A stretch of 37,795 nucleotides of DNA, taken from NCBI GenBank assembly GCA_021836225.1, contig JAKBJA010000023.1, positions 1-37,795 of the forward strand. Reading direction: 5' to 3'. The DNA comes from Pseudomonadota bacterium (GTDB taxonomy: Bacteria > Pseudomonadota > Gammaproteobacteria > Burkholderiales > Thiobacillaceae). How positions within the stretch are numbered: the first letter of the stretch is position 1; each line of letters begins with the position of its first letter. Both the position numbers and the translations under genes were made by a program. Positions 13,658 through 22,355 of the stretch are shown here, one piece after another. A model generated the notes under the pieces. That model saw only the letters and a list, made by a program, of their open reading frames with translations, did not search any database and was not told where the DNA came from.

Positions 13658-16402
13658 TCATCTGAGTGCGCGCCGCAGCCATGCCTTGCGCGCTTCCTCC
13701 ATCCCTCCCATCAGTAACGCCAGCGTCACCGCAAACAGCCAGACCTCCATCCCCACCGGCGCGGTGCCGAACAGCCAGTTGCCGGCCGGGGTGTAGACGA
13801 TGAACAGCAGCAGGCCCAGCTCCGCTGCGATGCCGAGCAGGATCAACGGGTTGCTGAACAGGCCGAAGGAAAGCGCGGACTTGAGCGGATGGCGGCACAG
13901 GAAGACGTTCATCACCTGCGCCACCACGATCGCCGCCAGGCAGGCGGTGGTGGCCTGCAGATAGAGCGGCGCGGTTCGCGCCAGGGTTTCTCCGTATTGC
14001 CATCCGGCGGCGTCGAGAACGACAAAGAACACGGCCATCGCGGCGGCCGCTTCGAGTACGCCGAGGAAGAGGTAGGCGCGGGCGATCAGTCCCCACGACA
14101 GCAGCCGCTTGCTGCGCGCACGCGGCGGGCGCCGCATCACCTCGGGGTCGGGCTTTTCGGCGCCCAGCGCCAATGCCGGCAGCATGTCGGTGCCGAGATC
14201 GACCGCGAGGATCTGGATGATGGTGAGCGGCAGCGGTATGCGAAACAGCACGAAGGCAAGGTAGGGCACCAGCTCGGGAATGTTCGACGAGAGGATGTAG
14301 GTGAGGAACTTGCGCAGGTTGTCGAACACCGCGCGCCCCTCCTCGATTGCGGTGACGATGCTGGCGAAGTTGTCGTCGAGCAGGATCAGGTCGGCGGCTT
14401 CCTTGGCGACGTCGGTGCCGCTCAGCCCCATCGCGATGCCGATGTCGGCGGTCTTGAGCGCCGGTGCGTCGTTGACGCCGTCGCCGGTGACGGCGACGAT
14501 CTCACCCTTTTTTTGAAGTGCTTCAACGAGGTGCATCTTCTGCTCGGCGGCGACGCGGGCGAACAGAATTTCCGGTGCATCCAGCGCCAGCTGCAACTGG
14601 GCCGGCGACAGGCGGCGCAGGTTGTCGCCGGTGATGACGACCGGCTGGTCGGTTTTCAGCAGGCCGATTTCGCGGGCGATGGCCTGCGCGGTATGCGGGT
14701 GGTCGCCCGTGACCATGATGACGCGGATGCCGGCCGAGGCACAGCGCGCGATGGCCGCCGGCACCTCGGGCCGCGGCGGATCCTCCAGCCCGACCAGGCC
14801 CGACAGGATCAGGCCGCGCTCATCGGCGGGCAGGCCGTCATCGATCGCGCCGCGGTCAGCCGCACCATGGGCGAAGGCCAGCACGCGCAGGCCGGCGCCG
14901 GTCATTTCGTTTTCTGCCGCCAGCAAACGATCCCTCGCTGCGGCATCGAGCGGCACCACATTGCCGGCGAGCAGTGCCCGGTCGCATACCCCGAGCACGG
15001 TCTCCAGCGCCCCCTTGCAGTAGAGCATGCGCCCCTGCGGCGTGGCGACGCGAACAGACATGCGCTTGCGGTCGGTATCGAAGGGGATTTCGTCGAGGCG
15101 CACGAAACCAACCAGCGAGCCGGCCGCATCCCGGCCCATGGCGGCCAGCGCCACTTCCATCGGGTCGCCCAGCCACTCGTGGTTGCCGTGGCTGTTGACC
15201 TCCTTCAGGTTGTGGCAGAGCGCGGCGTTCACGAACAGCGGGAGGTGATTCACGACCAGACGCGGCTGCGTCGCGATGTCCTCCTGCGCGAAGAATTCGC
15301 CACCCAGCCACAGCCGTCGCACCGACATGCGGTTCTGCGTCAGCGTGCCGGTCTTGTCGGAAAGGATCACCGTGGTCGAGCCGAGCGCCTCCACCGCCGG
15401 CAGGTGCCGCACCAGCGCATTGCGCTTCGCCATGCGCTGCGTCGCCATGGCCAGCGACAGTGTCACGGTGGGCAGCAGACCTTCCGGCACGTTGGCGACG
15501 ATGATGCCGATGGCGAACAGCAGGTTCTCCCAGAACGGCAGGCCGAGCGCCTGGCCGATGAGGAAGAACGCGCCGCCGATGCCGGAAGCGAGAAAAGCCA
15601 CGATGCGGGAGAGCCGGACGATCTCGCGCTGCAGCGGCGACGTGGCTTCGCCCGCGGTCTGCGTCAGATGCGCGATCTTGCCGAACTCGGTGCGCATGCC
15701 GGTGGCGATCACCACGGCGCGTGCCTGCCCCGACACGACCGAGGTGCCGGCCAGCACGAGATTTTTGGCGAAGAGCGGCGACACCTCGGGATGGGGATCG
15801 GCATTGCGCGCCTGCGGCAGCGACTCGCCGGTGATCGTCGCGTTGTTCACGCGCAGGCCGAACGCCTCGATCAGCCGGCAGTCCGCCGGGACGAAGTCGC
15901 CCTCTTCCAGCAGCACGATGTCGCCGGGCACCAGCGCACTGGCGAGCTGTTCCACGATTTCGCCGCCGCGCAGCACCATCACCTGCTGCGGCAGCAGCTC
16001 GCGCAGCGCGGCGACCGCGCGCTCGGCCCGGTATTCCTGCCAGAAGGAGAAGATGCCGTTGATCAGAATGACGCCGACGATGGCAACGCCCAGCCGCACC
16101 ATGCCCTGCCCGGGCTCGAAGCTTTCTGCAAAAAACGCCAGCGCCGCGCCCAGCCACAGGATGAGCGCGAAGAAATGGGTGAACTCGCGTGCGAACCGAA
16201 GCACCAGAGGCTCGCGCGCCACCTCCTCGACGTGGTTGGGGCCGAACTCCGCGAGGCGCCGCTGCGCCTCGGCGACGGCCAGCCCGGTGGCCGCCGTATG
16301 CAGGCTGGCGAGGGATTGCTCGGCGGTGAGGCTCTGGATGTGCACGGGGAATGGAGTTCGGCGTCTGCTTATCCAGCATAGAGCAGCGGCCAGCGGGCGC
16401 AC
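13658..16402 (-). CDS. P2-type cation-transporting ATPase
   Basis: About 900 residues of an inner-membrane P-type ATPase. An N-terminal cation-ATPase domain (TGLAVAEAQRRLAEFGPNHV) precedes the actuator motif NNATITGES, then the transmembrane-4 segment ANVPEGLLPTVTLSLAMATQ, the phosphorylation site SDKTGTLTQNRMS, the nucleotide-binding domain (KGALETVL), the hinge GDGVNDAPALK and a C-terminal group of membrane helices. There is no HMA or CPC motif, so it is not a soft-metal pump. PEGLL after two Asn/Val residues is closer to Na,K/H,K-type (P2C) pumps than to SERCA-type PEGLP, so the ion (Ca, Na or K) is undecided. The 5' end is uncertain: ATG 16402 has no good ribosome-binding site, and an internal GTG at 16345 (Val-His-Ile-Gln-Ser-Leu) would match usual family starts. 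It diverges from hsp20. Confidence 0.88.
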   Translation of the reverse strand: MRPLAAALCWISRRRTPFPVHIQSLTAEQSLASLHTAATGLAVAEAQRRLAEFGPNHVEEVAREPLVLRFAREFTHFFALILWLGAALAFFAESFEPGQGMVRLGVAIVGVILINGIFSFWQEYRAERAVAALRELLPQQVMVLRGGEIVEQLASALVPGDIVLLEEGDFVPADCRLIEAFGLRVNNATITGESLPQARNADPHPEVSPLFAKNLVLAGTSVVSGQARAVVIATGMRTEFGKIAHLTQTAGEATSPLQREIVRLSRIVAFLASGIGGAFFLIGQALGLPFWENLLFAIGIIVANVPEGLLPTVTLSLAMATQRMAKRNALVRHLPAVEALGSTTVILSDKTGTLTQNRMSVRRLWLGGEFFAQEDIATQPRLVVNHLPLFVNAALCHNLKEVNSHGNHEWLGDPMEVALAAMGRDAAGSLVGFVRLDEIPFDTDRKRMSVRVATPQGRMLYCKGALETVLGVCDRALLAGNVVPLDAAARDRLLAAENEMTGAGLRVLAFAHGAADRGAIDDGLPADERGLILSGLVGLEDPPRPEVPAAIARCASAGIRVIMVTGDHPHTAQAIAREIGLLKTDQPVVITGDNLRRLSPAQLQLALDAPEILFARVAAEQKMHLVEALQKKGEIVAVTGDGVNDAPALKTADIGIAMGLSGTDVAKEAADLILLDDNFASIVTAIEEGRAVFDNLRKFLTYILSSNIPELVPYLAFVLFRIPLPLTIIQILAVDLGTDMLPALALGAEKPDPEVMRRPPRARSKRLLSWGLIARAYLFLGVLEAAAAMAVFFVVLDAAGWQYGETLARTAPLYLQATTACLAAIVVAQVMNVFLCRHPLKSALSFGLFSNPLILLGIAAELGLLLFIVYTPAGNWLFGTAPVGMEVWLFAVTLALLMGGMEEARKAWLRRALR

Positions 16403-16449
16403 CTCTCAATGCATCTCTTGCATGGACCAACACAAAGGGATGGAGGGGT

Positions 16450-16478
16450 CTTGAATTAGCCGGACGCGGGTCTAAATT
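16450..16478 (+). promoter_or_regulatory. Promoter candidate for hsp20
   Basis: In the 142-nt gap between the divergent ATPase and hsp20, CTTGAA (16450-16455) overlaps TTGAAT (16451-16456), followed after 16 nt by TAAATT (16473-16478). As a sigma-70 promoter this is a fair match. CTTGAA is also the -35 core of heat-shock sigma-32 promoters, but no CCCCAT-like -10 follows, so heat-shock control is only suggested by the gene. Confidence 0.35.
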
Positions 16479-16544
16479 GAGTGTGTAGCCGTGATAGCGG
16501 CTTAAGCGTGTATCCAAAAATCATTTGTTTACAGGAGTAAAAAC

Positions 16545-16988
16545 ATGGCAAACCTCACCCGTTACGACCCCTTCAATCTCGCTCGTACCGACCCGTTCGG
16601 CGACTTGGACGATCTGTTCAAGGGTTTCTTCATGCGCCCCGTTCTCCTGGAGGGCCAGCCGCAGATGCAGATCAAGATGGACGTGAAGGAGGATGACAAT
16701 GCCTATACCGTGCACGCCGACATCCCCGGCGTGAAGAAGGAAGACATTCACGTCAGCATCGAAGGCAACCAGGTTTCGATCAGCGCTGAAACCAGGACGG
16801 AGAAGGAAGAGAAAAAGGGCGAGAAAGTGCTGCGTTCCGAGCGTTATTACGGCAAGGTGGCACGCAGCTTCACCCTGGCGCACGATGTGGACGAAGCCAA
16901 GGCCCAGGCCAAGTACACCGACGGCGTGCTGGAACTGACGCTGCCGAAAAAGCCGGCCACCGCCGGCAAGAAGCTGGCAATCCAGTAA
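16545..16988 (+). CDS. Hsp20-family small heat-shock protein
   Basis: A 147-residue ATP-independent holdase chaperone of the cytoplasm. Residues ~1-35 are the variable N-terminal arm (RYDPFNLARTDPFGDLDDLF), and ~42-135 the alpha-crystallin domain with MDVKEDDNAYTVHADIPGVK, the strand pair KEDIHVSIEGNQVSISAE and the conserved A-x-x-x-G-V-L box (AKYTDGVLELTLPK). The C-terminal tail KKLAIQ supplies an I-x-I/V-like anchor variant. The ATG has AGGAG 7 nt upstream. It is monocistronic: divergent from the ATPase and followed by a strong hairpin terminator at 17010-17042. Confidence 0.96.
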   Translation: MANLTRYDPFNLARTDPFGDLDDLFKGFFMRPVLLEGQPQMQIKMDVKEDDNAYTVHADIPGVKKEDIHVSIEGNQVSISAETRTEKEEKKGEKVLRSERYYGKVARSFTLAHDVDEAKAQAKYTDGVLELTLPKKPATAGKKLAIQ

Positions 16989-17009
16989 TTCCTGCTCGCA
17001 TCGGGGACA

Positions 17010-17042
17010 GGGCGGCGTCCGCTTGGCGGGCGCCGCCCTTTT
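17010..17042 (+). terminator. Rho-independent terminator after hsp20
   Basis: A 13-bp stem (GGGCGGCGTCCGC pairing with GCGGGCGCCGCCC, one G-T pair) with a TTG loop is followed by TTTT. It is 22 nt after the hsp20 stop. Confidence 0.85.
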
Positions 17043-17136
17043 CATGTCAGGCGCCGGACCGTGAGGGGATGTGGCATCCGTCTCGAGCCAAGCTACGATT
17101 CAGATTCCCCTTCCGTTCCCCCTACCGGATCACGCC

Positions 17137-18462
17137 ATGGAAATCCTGCTCTTGACCGCACTGATCGTGCTGAACGGCGTGTTCGCCATGTCCGAGATCG
17201 CACTGGTGACGGCGCGGCGCGCGCGCCTGGCGCGCTTGGCCGACGAGGGCAGCGCTTCGGCCGCGGTCGCCATAGAACTGCATGACGACCCGACGCGTTT
17301 CCTGTCAACGGTTCAGGTCGGCATCACCTCGATCGGCATCCTCAACGGCATCATCGGCGAAGCCGTGCTGGCGGGGCCGCTGGCGCGCTGGCTGCAGACG
17401 CTGGGGGCGCCGGTCGAGGCAAGCCAACTCACCGCCACGGCGCTGGTGGTGATCATCATCACCTATGTCACGATCGTGATCGGCGAACTGGTGCCCAAGC
17501 GCATCGGCCAGCTCGATCCCGAGCGCATCGCCTGCAGGCTCGCGCGGCCGATGCAGTGGCTGGCCGAACTGACGCGGCCCTTCGTTCACCTGCTGTCGCT
17601 GTCGACCGATGCGATGCTGCACCTGCTGGGCAGGCAGCCGTCCGCCCGGCAGGACATCATCGAGGAGGAAATCCACGCTCTGCTGCAGGAAGCCTCGGAG
17701 TCCGGCGCGATCGAACTGCAGGAACGCGAGATGGTGCGCAACGTGTTCCGCCTCGACGACCGCCCCGTCGAATCGCTGATGACGCCGCGCGCCGACATCG
17801 TCTTTCTCGATACCGCGCTGCCGCTGGAAGAGAATCTGCGGCGCGTGGCCGCGTCGGAGCACGCATGCTTTCCGGTCTGCCGGGACGGGCTCGACGACGT
17901 GCTGGGCATCCTCAACGCCAAGCAGCTGCTCGACGCGATGCTGTCCGGCGCCCCGCCCAGCCTCACCAACTTGCTGCAGCCGGCCGTCTATATGCCCGAA
18001 CGCCTCAGCGGACTCGACCTGCTCGAGCAGTTCCACGCAGCCGGCACCCACCTCATGCTGGTCATCGACGAATACGGCGAGATCAACGGCCTGGTCACCC
18101 TGGCCGACGTGCTGCAAGCGCTTACCGGAGAATTCAGGTCGCGCGACCTGAAGGATGCCTGGGCCGTGCAGCGCGACGACGGCTCCTGGCTGCTCGATGG
18201 CCTGATTCCCCTTCACGAACTGATGGACAAGCTCGGGCTGAAAAGCGTGCCGGAAGCAGGCAAGCGCCGTTATCACACGCTGAGTGGCCTGGTGATGTGG
18301 CTGTCCGGGAAGCTGCCGCAGACCGGCGATGTGCTGGTCTGGGAAAACTGGCGCTTCGAAGTGGTCGACCTCGACGGCAAGCGCATCGACAAGATCCTCG
18401 CCACGCCGATTCCTGCCGAGCCGGGCCACCCTGACATCGAGCCGCCGTCCGAAACACGCTAG
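17137..18462 (+). CDS. CNNM/CorC-HlyC family membrane protein with CBS domains
   Basis: A 441-residue inner-membrane protein. Residues 1-180 are the DUF21/CNNM domain with four hydrophobic segments (MEILLLTALIVLNGVFAMSE at the start; TYVTIVIGELVPKRIGQ inside). Residues ~205-335 are a CBS pair (VESLMTPRADIVFL; VIDEYGEINGLVTLADVLQA), which in this family binds adenine nucleotides and Mg. The last ~85 residues are the CorC_HlyC domain ending in WRFEVVDLDGKRIDKILA. The family is linked to Mg/Co efflux or regulation rather than true haemolysis. The ATG at 17137 is chosen because it begins the first membrane helix; a GTG frame start at 17071 would add 22 polar residues. No strong ribosome-binding site is seen. 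The fragment at 4504-4668 resembles its last domain. Confidence 0.93.
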   Translation: MEILLLTALIVLNGVFAMSEIALVTARRARLARLADEGSASAAVAIELHDDPTRFLSTVQVGITSIGILNGIIGEAVLAGPLARWLQTLGAPVEASQLTATALVVIIITYVTIVIGELVPKRIGQLDPERIACRLARPMQWLAELTRPFVHLLSLSTDAMLHLLGRQPSARQDIIEEEIHALLQEASESGAIELQEREMVRNVFRLDDRPVESLMTPRADIVFLDTALPLEENLRRVAASEHACFPVCRDGLDDVLGILNAKQLLDAMLSGAPPSLTNLLQPAVYMPERLSGLDLLEQFHAAGTHLMLVIDEYGEINGLVTLADVLQALTGEFRSRDLKDAWAVQRDDGSWLLDGLIPLHELMDKLGLKSVPEAGKRRYHTLSGLVMWLSGKLPQTGDVLVWENWRFEVVDLDGKRIDKILATPIPAEPGHPDIEPPSETR

Positions 18463-18518
18463 AAATTTTCCGCTTGGCACGCAGTCTGCCGCCTCAAGTT
18501 CCCCGGTGGCGCGACGTA

Positions 18519-18535
18519 GTACATTTGTAATGTAC
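18519..18535. promoter_or_regulatory. Perfect palindrome upstream of the Crp/Fnr gene
   Basis: GTACATTTGTAATGTAC has 7-bp perfect arms around TGT. It is 146 nt before the regulator's ATG and 57 nt after the CorC-type stop, so an operator is likely. It does not match the FNR box TTGA-N6-TCAA, so a different protein probably binds here. Confidence 0.5.
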
Positions 18536-18544
18536 ACTTGGCCT

Positions 18545-18591
18545 GCCTGTCCGCCGAGCATGAACATGCTCACGCCTCTTCACGGACAGGC
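18545..18591. repeat. Nested inverted repeats before the Crp/Fnr gene
   Basis: The outer arms GCCTGTCCG (18545-18553) and CGGACAGGC (18583-18591) are perfect complements of 9 bp and enclose a perfect palindrome GAGCATGAACATGCTC (18556-18571). As RNA this would be a stem topped by a second hairpin. It may be a leader structure of the regulator mRNA, a bidirectional terminator without a U-tract, or a paired operator. The gap 18463-18680 has no gene. Confidence 0.5.
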
Positions 18592-18680
18592 AACGTGTCT
18601 TGATTGACGGGGAACCGGATTTTGATAACAAGCTGGTGTTCGCTGCATGATCACGGTCCAGGGGGATCAGGGCCGGTCCG

Positions 18681-19382
18681 ATGAAGCCGAACTGCACCAA
18701 TATCGAATGGCAGGGGCGGGCCAAATGCACGGTGTGCGAGGTTCGCAACTTCGTCCTGTTCGCCGGACTGTCGCCGCACGAACTGGACACGATCCTGCAG
18801 CCCATCGACAACCTGCATGTGCCTCAGCATGCGGTGCTGTACAAGCAGGGAACGGCGTCGCCCTACGTCTACACGGTGCGCAGCGGGCTCATCAAGCTCA
18901 AGGTCGATCTATCCAATGGCTGCCAGCGCATCGTGCGCCTGTTGCGGCCGGGCGATGTGGCGGGATTGGAAACGCTGCTGGGCGATCCCTACCACCACAC
19001 CGCCATCGCCCTGCAGGACGCCGACGTGTGCCGCATTCCACGCGAGGTGGTGACGCATCTGGATCAGACCAACCGCAACGTGCACCAGGCGCTGCTGCAG
19101 CGTTGGCAGCGCTCGGTCGATCAGGCCGACCATTTCATCGCTGCGCTCTCCACCGGCCCGGCAGAGGCCCGCATGGCACGGCTGCTGATCACGCTCGGCT
19201 GTACCGGCAACCAGCCTGAAACCATGCCCAGCCGCGAGGACATGGGCGCACTGCTCGGCATCACCACTGAAACCGCCAGCCGCATCATGGCGGAGTTCAA
19301 GCGGCGCGGCCTGGTCCATACGGATAAGGGCAACGATGTCGTTTGCGATCACGCCGGCCTGGCCCATCTGGCCCATGGTTAA
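18681..19382 (+). CDS. Crp/Fnr-family transcription regulator
   Basis: A 233-residue DNA-binding protein. A cyclic-nucleotide-binding-like beta-roll spans about residues 25-145 (PYVYTVRSGLIKLKVDLSNG, RPGDVAGLETLLGD), then the dimer helix and a C-terminal winged helix (MPSREDMGALLGITTETASR). The recognition helix has E-T-A-S-R, the ExxSR pattern by which FNR reads TTGAT half sites. The N-terminus has Cys5, Cys16 and Cys19 (KCTVCEVRNFVLF), reminiscent of the FNR cluster Cys, but the spacing differs and the conserved internal Cys (FNR Cys122) is not obvious, so oxygen sensing by [4Fe-4S] is possible but not shown. An FNR-like palindrome lies 32 nt after its stop, in front of the next gene. Only a weak ribosome-binding site precedes the ATG. 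Confidence 0.9.
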   Translation: MKPNCTNIEWQGRAKCTVCEVRNFVLFAGLSPHELDTILQPIDNLHVPQHAVLYKQGTASPYVYTVRSGLIKLKVDLSNGCQRIVRLLRPGDVAGLETLLGDPYHHTAIALQDADVCRIPREVVTHLDQTNRNVHQALLQRWQRSVDQADHFIAALSTGPAEARMARLLITLGCTGNQPETMPSREDMGALLGITTETASRIMAEFKRRGLVHTDKGNDVVCDHAGLAHLAHG

Positions 19383-19413
19383 ATTAATGTTGTTTAATGG
19401 TCACAATGTTGTA

Positions 19414-19460
19414 TTGACAATTGTCAATCAGGGCTAACGGCCAGGGAAGCCCAGTAAAAT
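19414..19460 (+). promoter_or_regulatory. FNR-like box and -10 for the large outer-membrane protein
   Basis: ATTGACAATTGTCAAT (19414-19429) is a perfect 16-bp palindrome containing TTGAC-N4-GTCAA, which fits the FNR/FixK form TTGA-N6-TCAA. TAAAAT (19455-19460) is a good -10 element; a start near 19465 would put the box centre about 43-46 bp upstream, close to the activator position of -41.5. The rest of the gap (19383-19561) shows a repeated CCAGTAAAA at about 19451 and 19502 and no gene. Confidence 0.45.
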
Positions 19461-19561
19461 CGCGAGAAAGCTTTTTCATAACAGACTTTTAACAGTTCAA
19501 TCCAGTAAAAATAACCGGGCGTAATGCATCGTCACAAGACAGCACGCCCCAGGGAGACTTT

Positions 19562-22258
19562 ATGAAGCACCATTTGAAGCCGCTGGCCGCGTGCATGGCC
19601 GCCATGTTCGGCGCCACTTCCTTCAACGTATGGGGTGCACCGCCCGCCCCTCCCCCGGTCCAGAATCAGAACGCACCCCAGCAGGGCACCGGTACCCCGA
19701 CCGCAACGGTTCCCCCGGTGCTGGCCACCCGCCCGATGACCTCGGTGTTCCCGGCCCAGCCGAAAGAATTCCCCGGCATTCCCTGGGGTTCCTTCCTGCT
19801 GTATCCGGAAGTGACGCTGGCCGTCACCTACGACGACAACATTTACGCCGAGCGTCCCCTGTCCGTTGATCGCACCTACGTGACCGAAGATGTCGTCTAC
19901 ACCCTGTCGCCGTCGCTGGAACTGAAATCCAACTGGAAGCAGCACGCGCTGAACTTCGACGTCGGCGCAGACTTCGACCGCTACCAGAACCACGACTCGG
20001 AAGACGTTAACGACTACTGGCTGGGCTTCGACGGCCACTACGACCTCGGCGCCCGCACCAACATCTTCGGCGGCGCGCGCCACAGCCGCGATCACGAAGA
20101 CCGCTCCACCCCCGGCTCGCTGCTGACGCAGGTCGAGCCGACCCGCTACGACCACGAGGAAGCGCATCTGGGCGTGGCGCACGAGTTCGGCGCCTTCCGC
20201 CTGCGCGTTGGCGGCACCTGGGACCAGTACGACTACAAGGACGGCGCCTTGGGCGATGGCACCGTCATCGACACCGACTACCGCGACCACGACCTGAGCT
20301 CGCTGGGCGTGCGCCTGGGTTATGTGCTGTCGCCCGTGTACGAAATCTTCGGGCAGTTCGCCACCGACAATCGCGAATACGACAAGCTGATCACCGGCCA
20401 GACCTTCAACCGCGATTCCGACGGCACCCGTGCCGCGGCCGGTTTGAGATTCACCCTGCGGCCCCAGCGCCTGGCAGGTGAGGTGTTCGCCGGCGTGATG
20501 CGCCAGGATTACGATTACAGCGGCTTCTCCGACCTCAGCAAACCGTATTTCGGCGCCCTCGCCGTGTGGAAACCCACTACGCTGACGACCGTGACCGGCT
20601 TCATCGATCGCTCGCTGGAAGAAACCACCGTATTCGACGGCGCCGACTATGCCTCCGGTTCGCTCGACACCACCTACGGCTTCGAGGTGGAGCGCCGCCT
20701 GACCAGCAAGCTGTCGGTCAACGGCCGTGCTGCCTACACCAAGAGCGATTTCAAGGACTTCGACCGCAGCGACAGCATCATCGACGCGGGCGCCGGCCTG
20801 CGCTACTACGTGATGCCGACCGTGTTCGTCGGCGCCGACCTGCGCATCATCGACCGCGACTCCAACGACCTCGCCGCCCAGTACAGCCGCAACCAGGTGA
20901 TGGTCAGCGTCGGCTACACCCCGGCGCGTAGCCGCGACTACTCGATCATTCCCGAGCGCGGGGCGGGCGCCCCCGCCGCGCCGCGCGCGCAGGGCGTGTT
21001 ATCCGGCTTCTACGCCGGCGCCCAACTGGGCCACGGCGGCCTCACCACCGACACCTACGGACCGCGCGGCGGCGGCGGCTTCGACGCGGCAATCATGGGG
21101 CGCTTCGGCGCCAGCTACGGCCTGTTCGCCGGCTGGGGCACCGAAATCAACAACTGGTATCTCGGCCTCGAGCTCGATGGCAGCGACAGCGACGCCAACT
21201 GGTACCACAAAAAGGACAAGCCCAAGGCGCCCACCGTGTATGTGGACAAGGACGCCAGCTACGGCCTGAGCCTTCGCGCCGGCTATCAGCTTGACGGCGG
21301 CCTGCTGGTCGGCAAGCTGGGTATGATTCGCACCGACTTCCATACCTACTACACCGAAAACCAGTACACGGGCGGCGCCTTCAATCAGGACCACACCGAA
21401 ACCGGTACCCGCCTCGGGATTGGCCTGGAAATTCCAGCCTCTCGCAACCTGTTCGTGCGCACCGACTACAGCTATACGCGCTACGACGACTACGACGTGC
21501 CCTACCAATCCGACGTCGCTGCCACGACGACGGAACTCTTCGACACCGAGGACAACGTGTTCAGCATCGGACTCGGCTGGCGCTTCGGCGGCGGGCGCCC
21601 GGAAGTGGCCACACGTTCGGCCACCGAGCTACGCGGCCTCTACGCGGGTGCCAACCTCGGCCACGGCACAATGGCCACGCAGCTGACCGGAACGCATATG
21701 GACAGCGGCGGTGCCGAGGGTCCCTATGACTTCACCGGCAACTTCGCCAAATCGGGTTTCACCGGCGGCTTTTTCGCTGGCTACGGCCACACGTTCAGCC
21801 AGGTCTATGTTGGCCTCGAACTGGAAGCAGAGGCGGCCAACTTCAGCTGGGACCACGAACGCCAGACCGGCGGCGACTCCGACGGCGGTCGGGACTTTGC
21901 GGTCGAGAAGCGTGGCGGTTACGGCGCCGGCCTGCGGGTGGGTTATGCGCTCGACAACGGCGGCCTGCTGTACGGCCGCATTGGCGCGGTGCAGACCCGC
22001 TTCAACACCATTTACAAAAAAGGAGCAGGCGTGGGCAGCTGGATCGACCGCAGCGACACACTCGCAGGAACCCGCTTCGGCCTCGGCGCCGAGATTCCCG
22101 CCTCGGAAAATGCCTTCGTGCGCATGGAATACAGCTACACCCGCTACAACGATACGGTCGATTTCGTGACAACGCACGCTGGCGGCGCCAATCCGGATGA
22201 CATGCACTTCGATAACAGTGAAAGTCTGGCCCGCCTGGGCCTCGGCTTCCGCTTCTGA
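19562..22258 (+). CDS. Large outer-membrane protein with three predicted beta-barrel domains
   Basis: An 898-residue exported protein. A Sec signal peptide (basic start, cleavage near VWG-A about residue 25) leads into a Pro/Gln-rich segment (26-75). Residues ~78-455 alternate aromatic and polar residues in long strands, like putative beta-barrel porins (EVTLAVTYDDNIYAE at the start, VMVSVGYTP at the end). After a Pro/Ala linker, two related domains of about 200 residues follow: 480-677 (GFYAGAQLGHGG to FSIGLGWRFGG) and 690-898 (GLYAGANLGHGT to RLGLGFRF). They share E-I-P-A-S-x-N and YSYTRY near their ends, so they are an internal duplication resembling Omp25/Opa-like eight-stranded barrels. 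The final Phe is the usual Bam signal. Ribosome-binding site AGGGAGA. Its function is unknown; the neighbouring secreted proteins suggest a surface role. Confidence 0.85.
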   Translation: MKHHLKPLAACMAAMFGATSFNVWGAPPAPPPVQNQNAPQQGTGTPTATVPPVLATRPMTSVFPAQPKEFPGIPWGSFLLYPEVTLAVTYDDNIYAERPLSVDRTYVTEDVVYTLSPSLELKSNWKQHALNFDVGADFDRYQNHDSEDVNDYWLGFDGHYDLGARTNIFGGARHSRDHEDRSTPGSLLTQVEPTRYDHEEAHLGVAHEFGAFRLRVGGTWDQYDYKDGALGDGTVIDTDYRDHDLSSLGVRLGYVLSPVYEIFGQFATDNREYDKLITGQTFNRDSDGTRAAAGLRFTLRPQRLAGEVFAGVMRQDYDYSGFSDLSKPYFGALAVWKPTTLTTVTGFIDRSLEETTVFDGADYASGSLDTTYGFEVERRLTSKLSVNGRAAYTKSDFKDFDRSDSIIDAGAGLRYYVMPTVFVGADLRIIDRDSNDLAAQYSRNQVMVSVGYTPARSRDYSIIPERGAGAPAAPRAQGVLSGFYAGAQLGHGGLTTDTYGPRGGGGFDAAIMGRFGASYGLFAGWGTEINNWYLGLELDGSDSDANWYHKKDKPKAPTVYVDKDASYGLSLRAGYQLDGGLLVGKLGMIRTDFHTYYTENQYTGGAFNQDHTETGTRLGIGLEIPASRNLFVRTDYSYTRYDDYDVPYQSDVAATTTELFDTEDNVFSIGLGWRFGGGRPEVATRSATELRGLYAGANLGHGTMATQLTGTHMDSGGAEGPYDFTGNFAKSGFTGGFFAGYGHTFSQVYVGLELEAEAANFSWDHERQTGGDSDGGRDFAVEKRGGYGAGLRVGYALDNGGLLYGRIGAVQTRFNTIYKKGAGVGSWIDRSDTLAGTRFGLGAEIPASENAFVRMEYSYTRYNDTVDFVTTHAGGANPDDMHFDNSESLARLGLGFRF

Positions 22259-22355
22259 GCACGCAATCCGGCAGCAAAAAAACTGTCCTGAATTGCGAAA
22301 AATCAATGCTTTCTTAAAAAAGACCAGCTAGTCTTCAATTGTAAGTAAAAGGGTT

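Noticed and set aside
13889..16381. Long plus-strand open frame (830 codons) opposite the P2 ATPase
   Set aside because: Antisense shadow of a protein with all P-type ATPase motifs; Arg/His/Gln-rich and lacking any domain or good start.
14856..16517. Second-frame 553-codon ORF on the minus strand within the P2 ATPase
   Set aside because: Arg/Gly/Ala-rich frame shift shadow of the ATPase.
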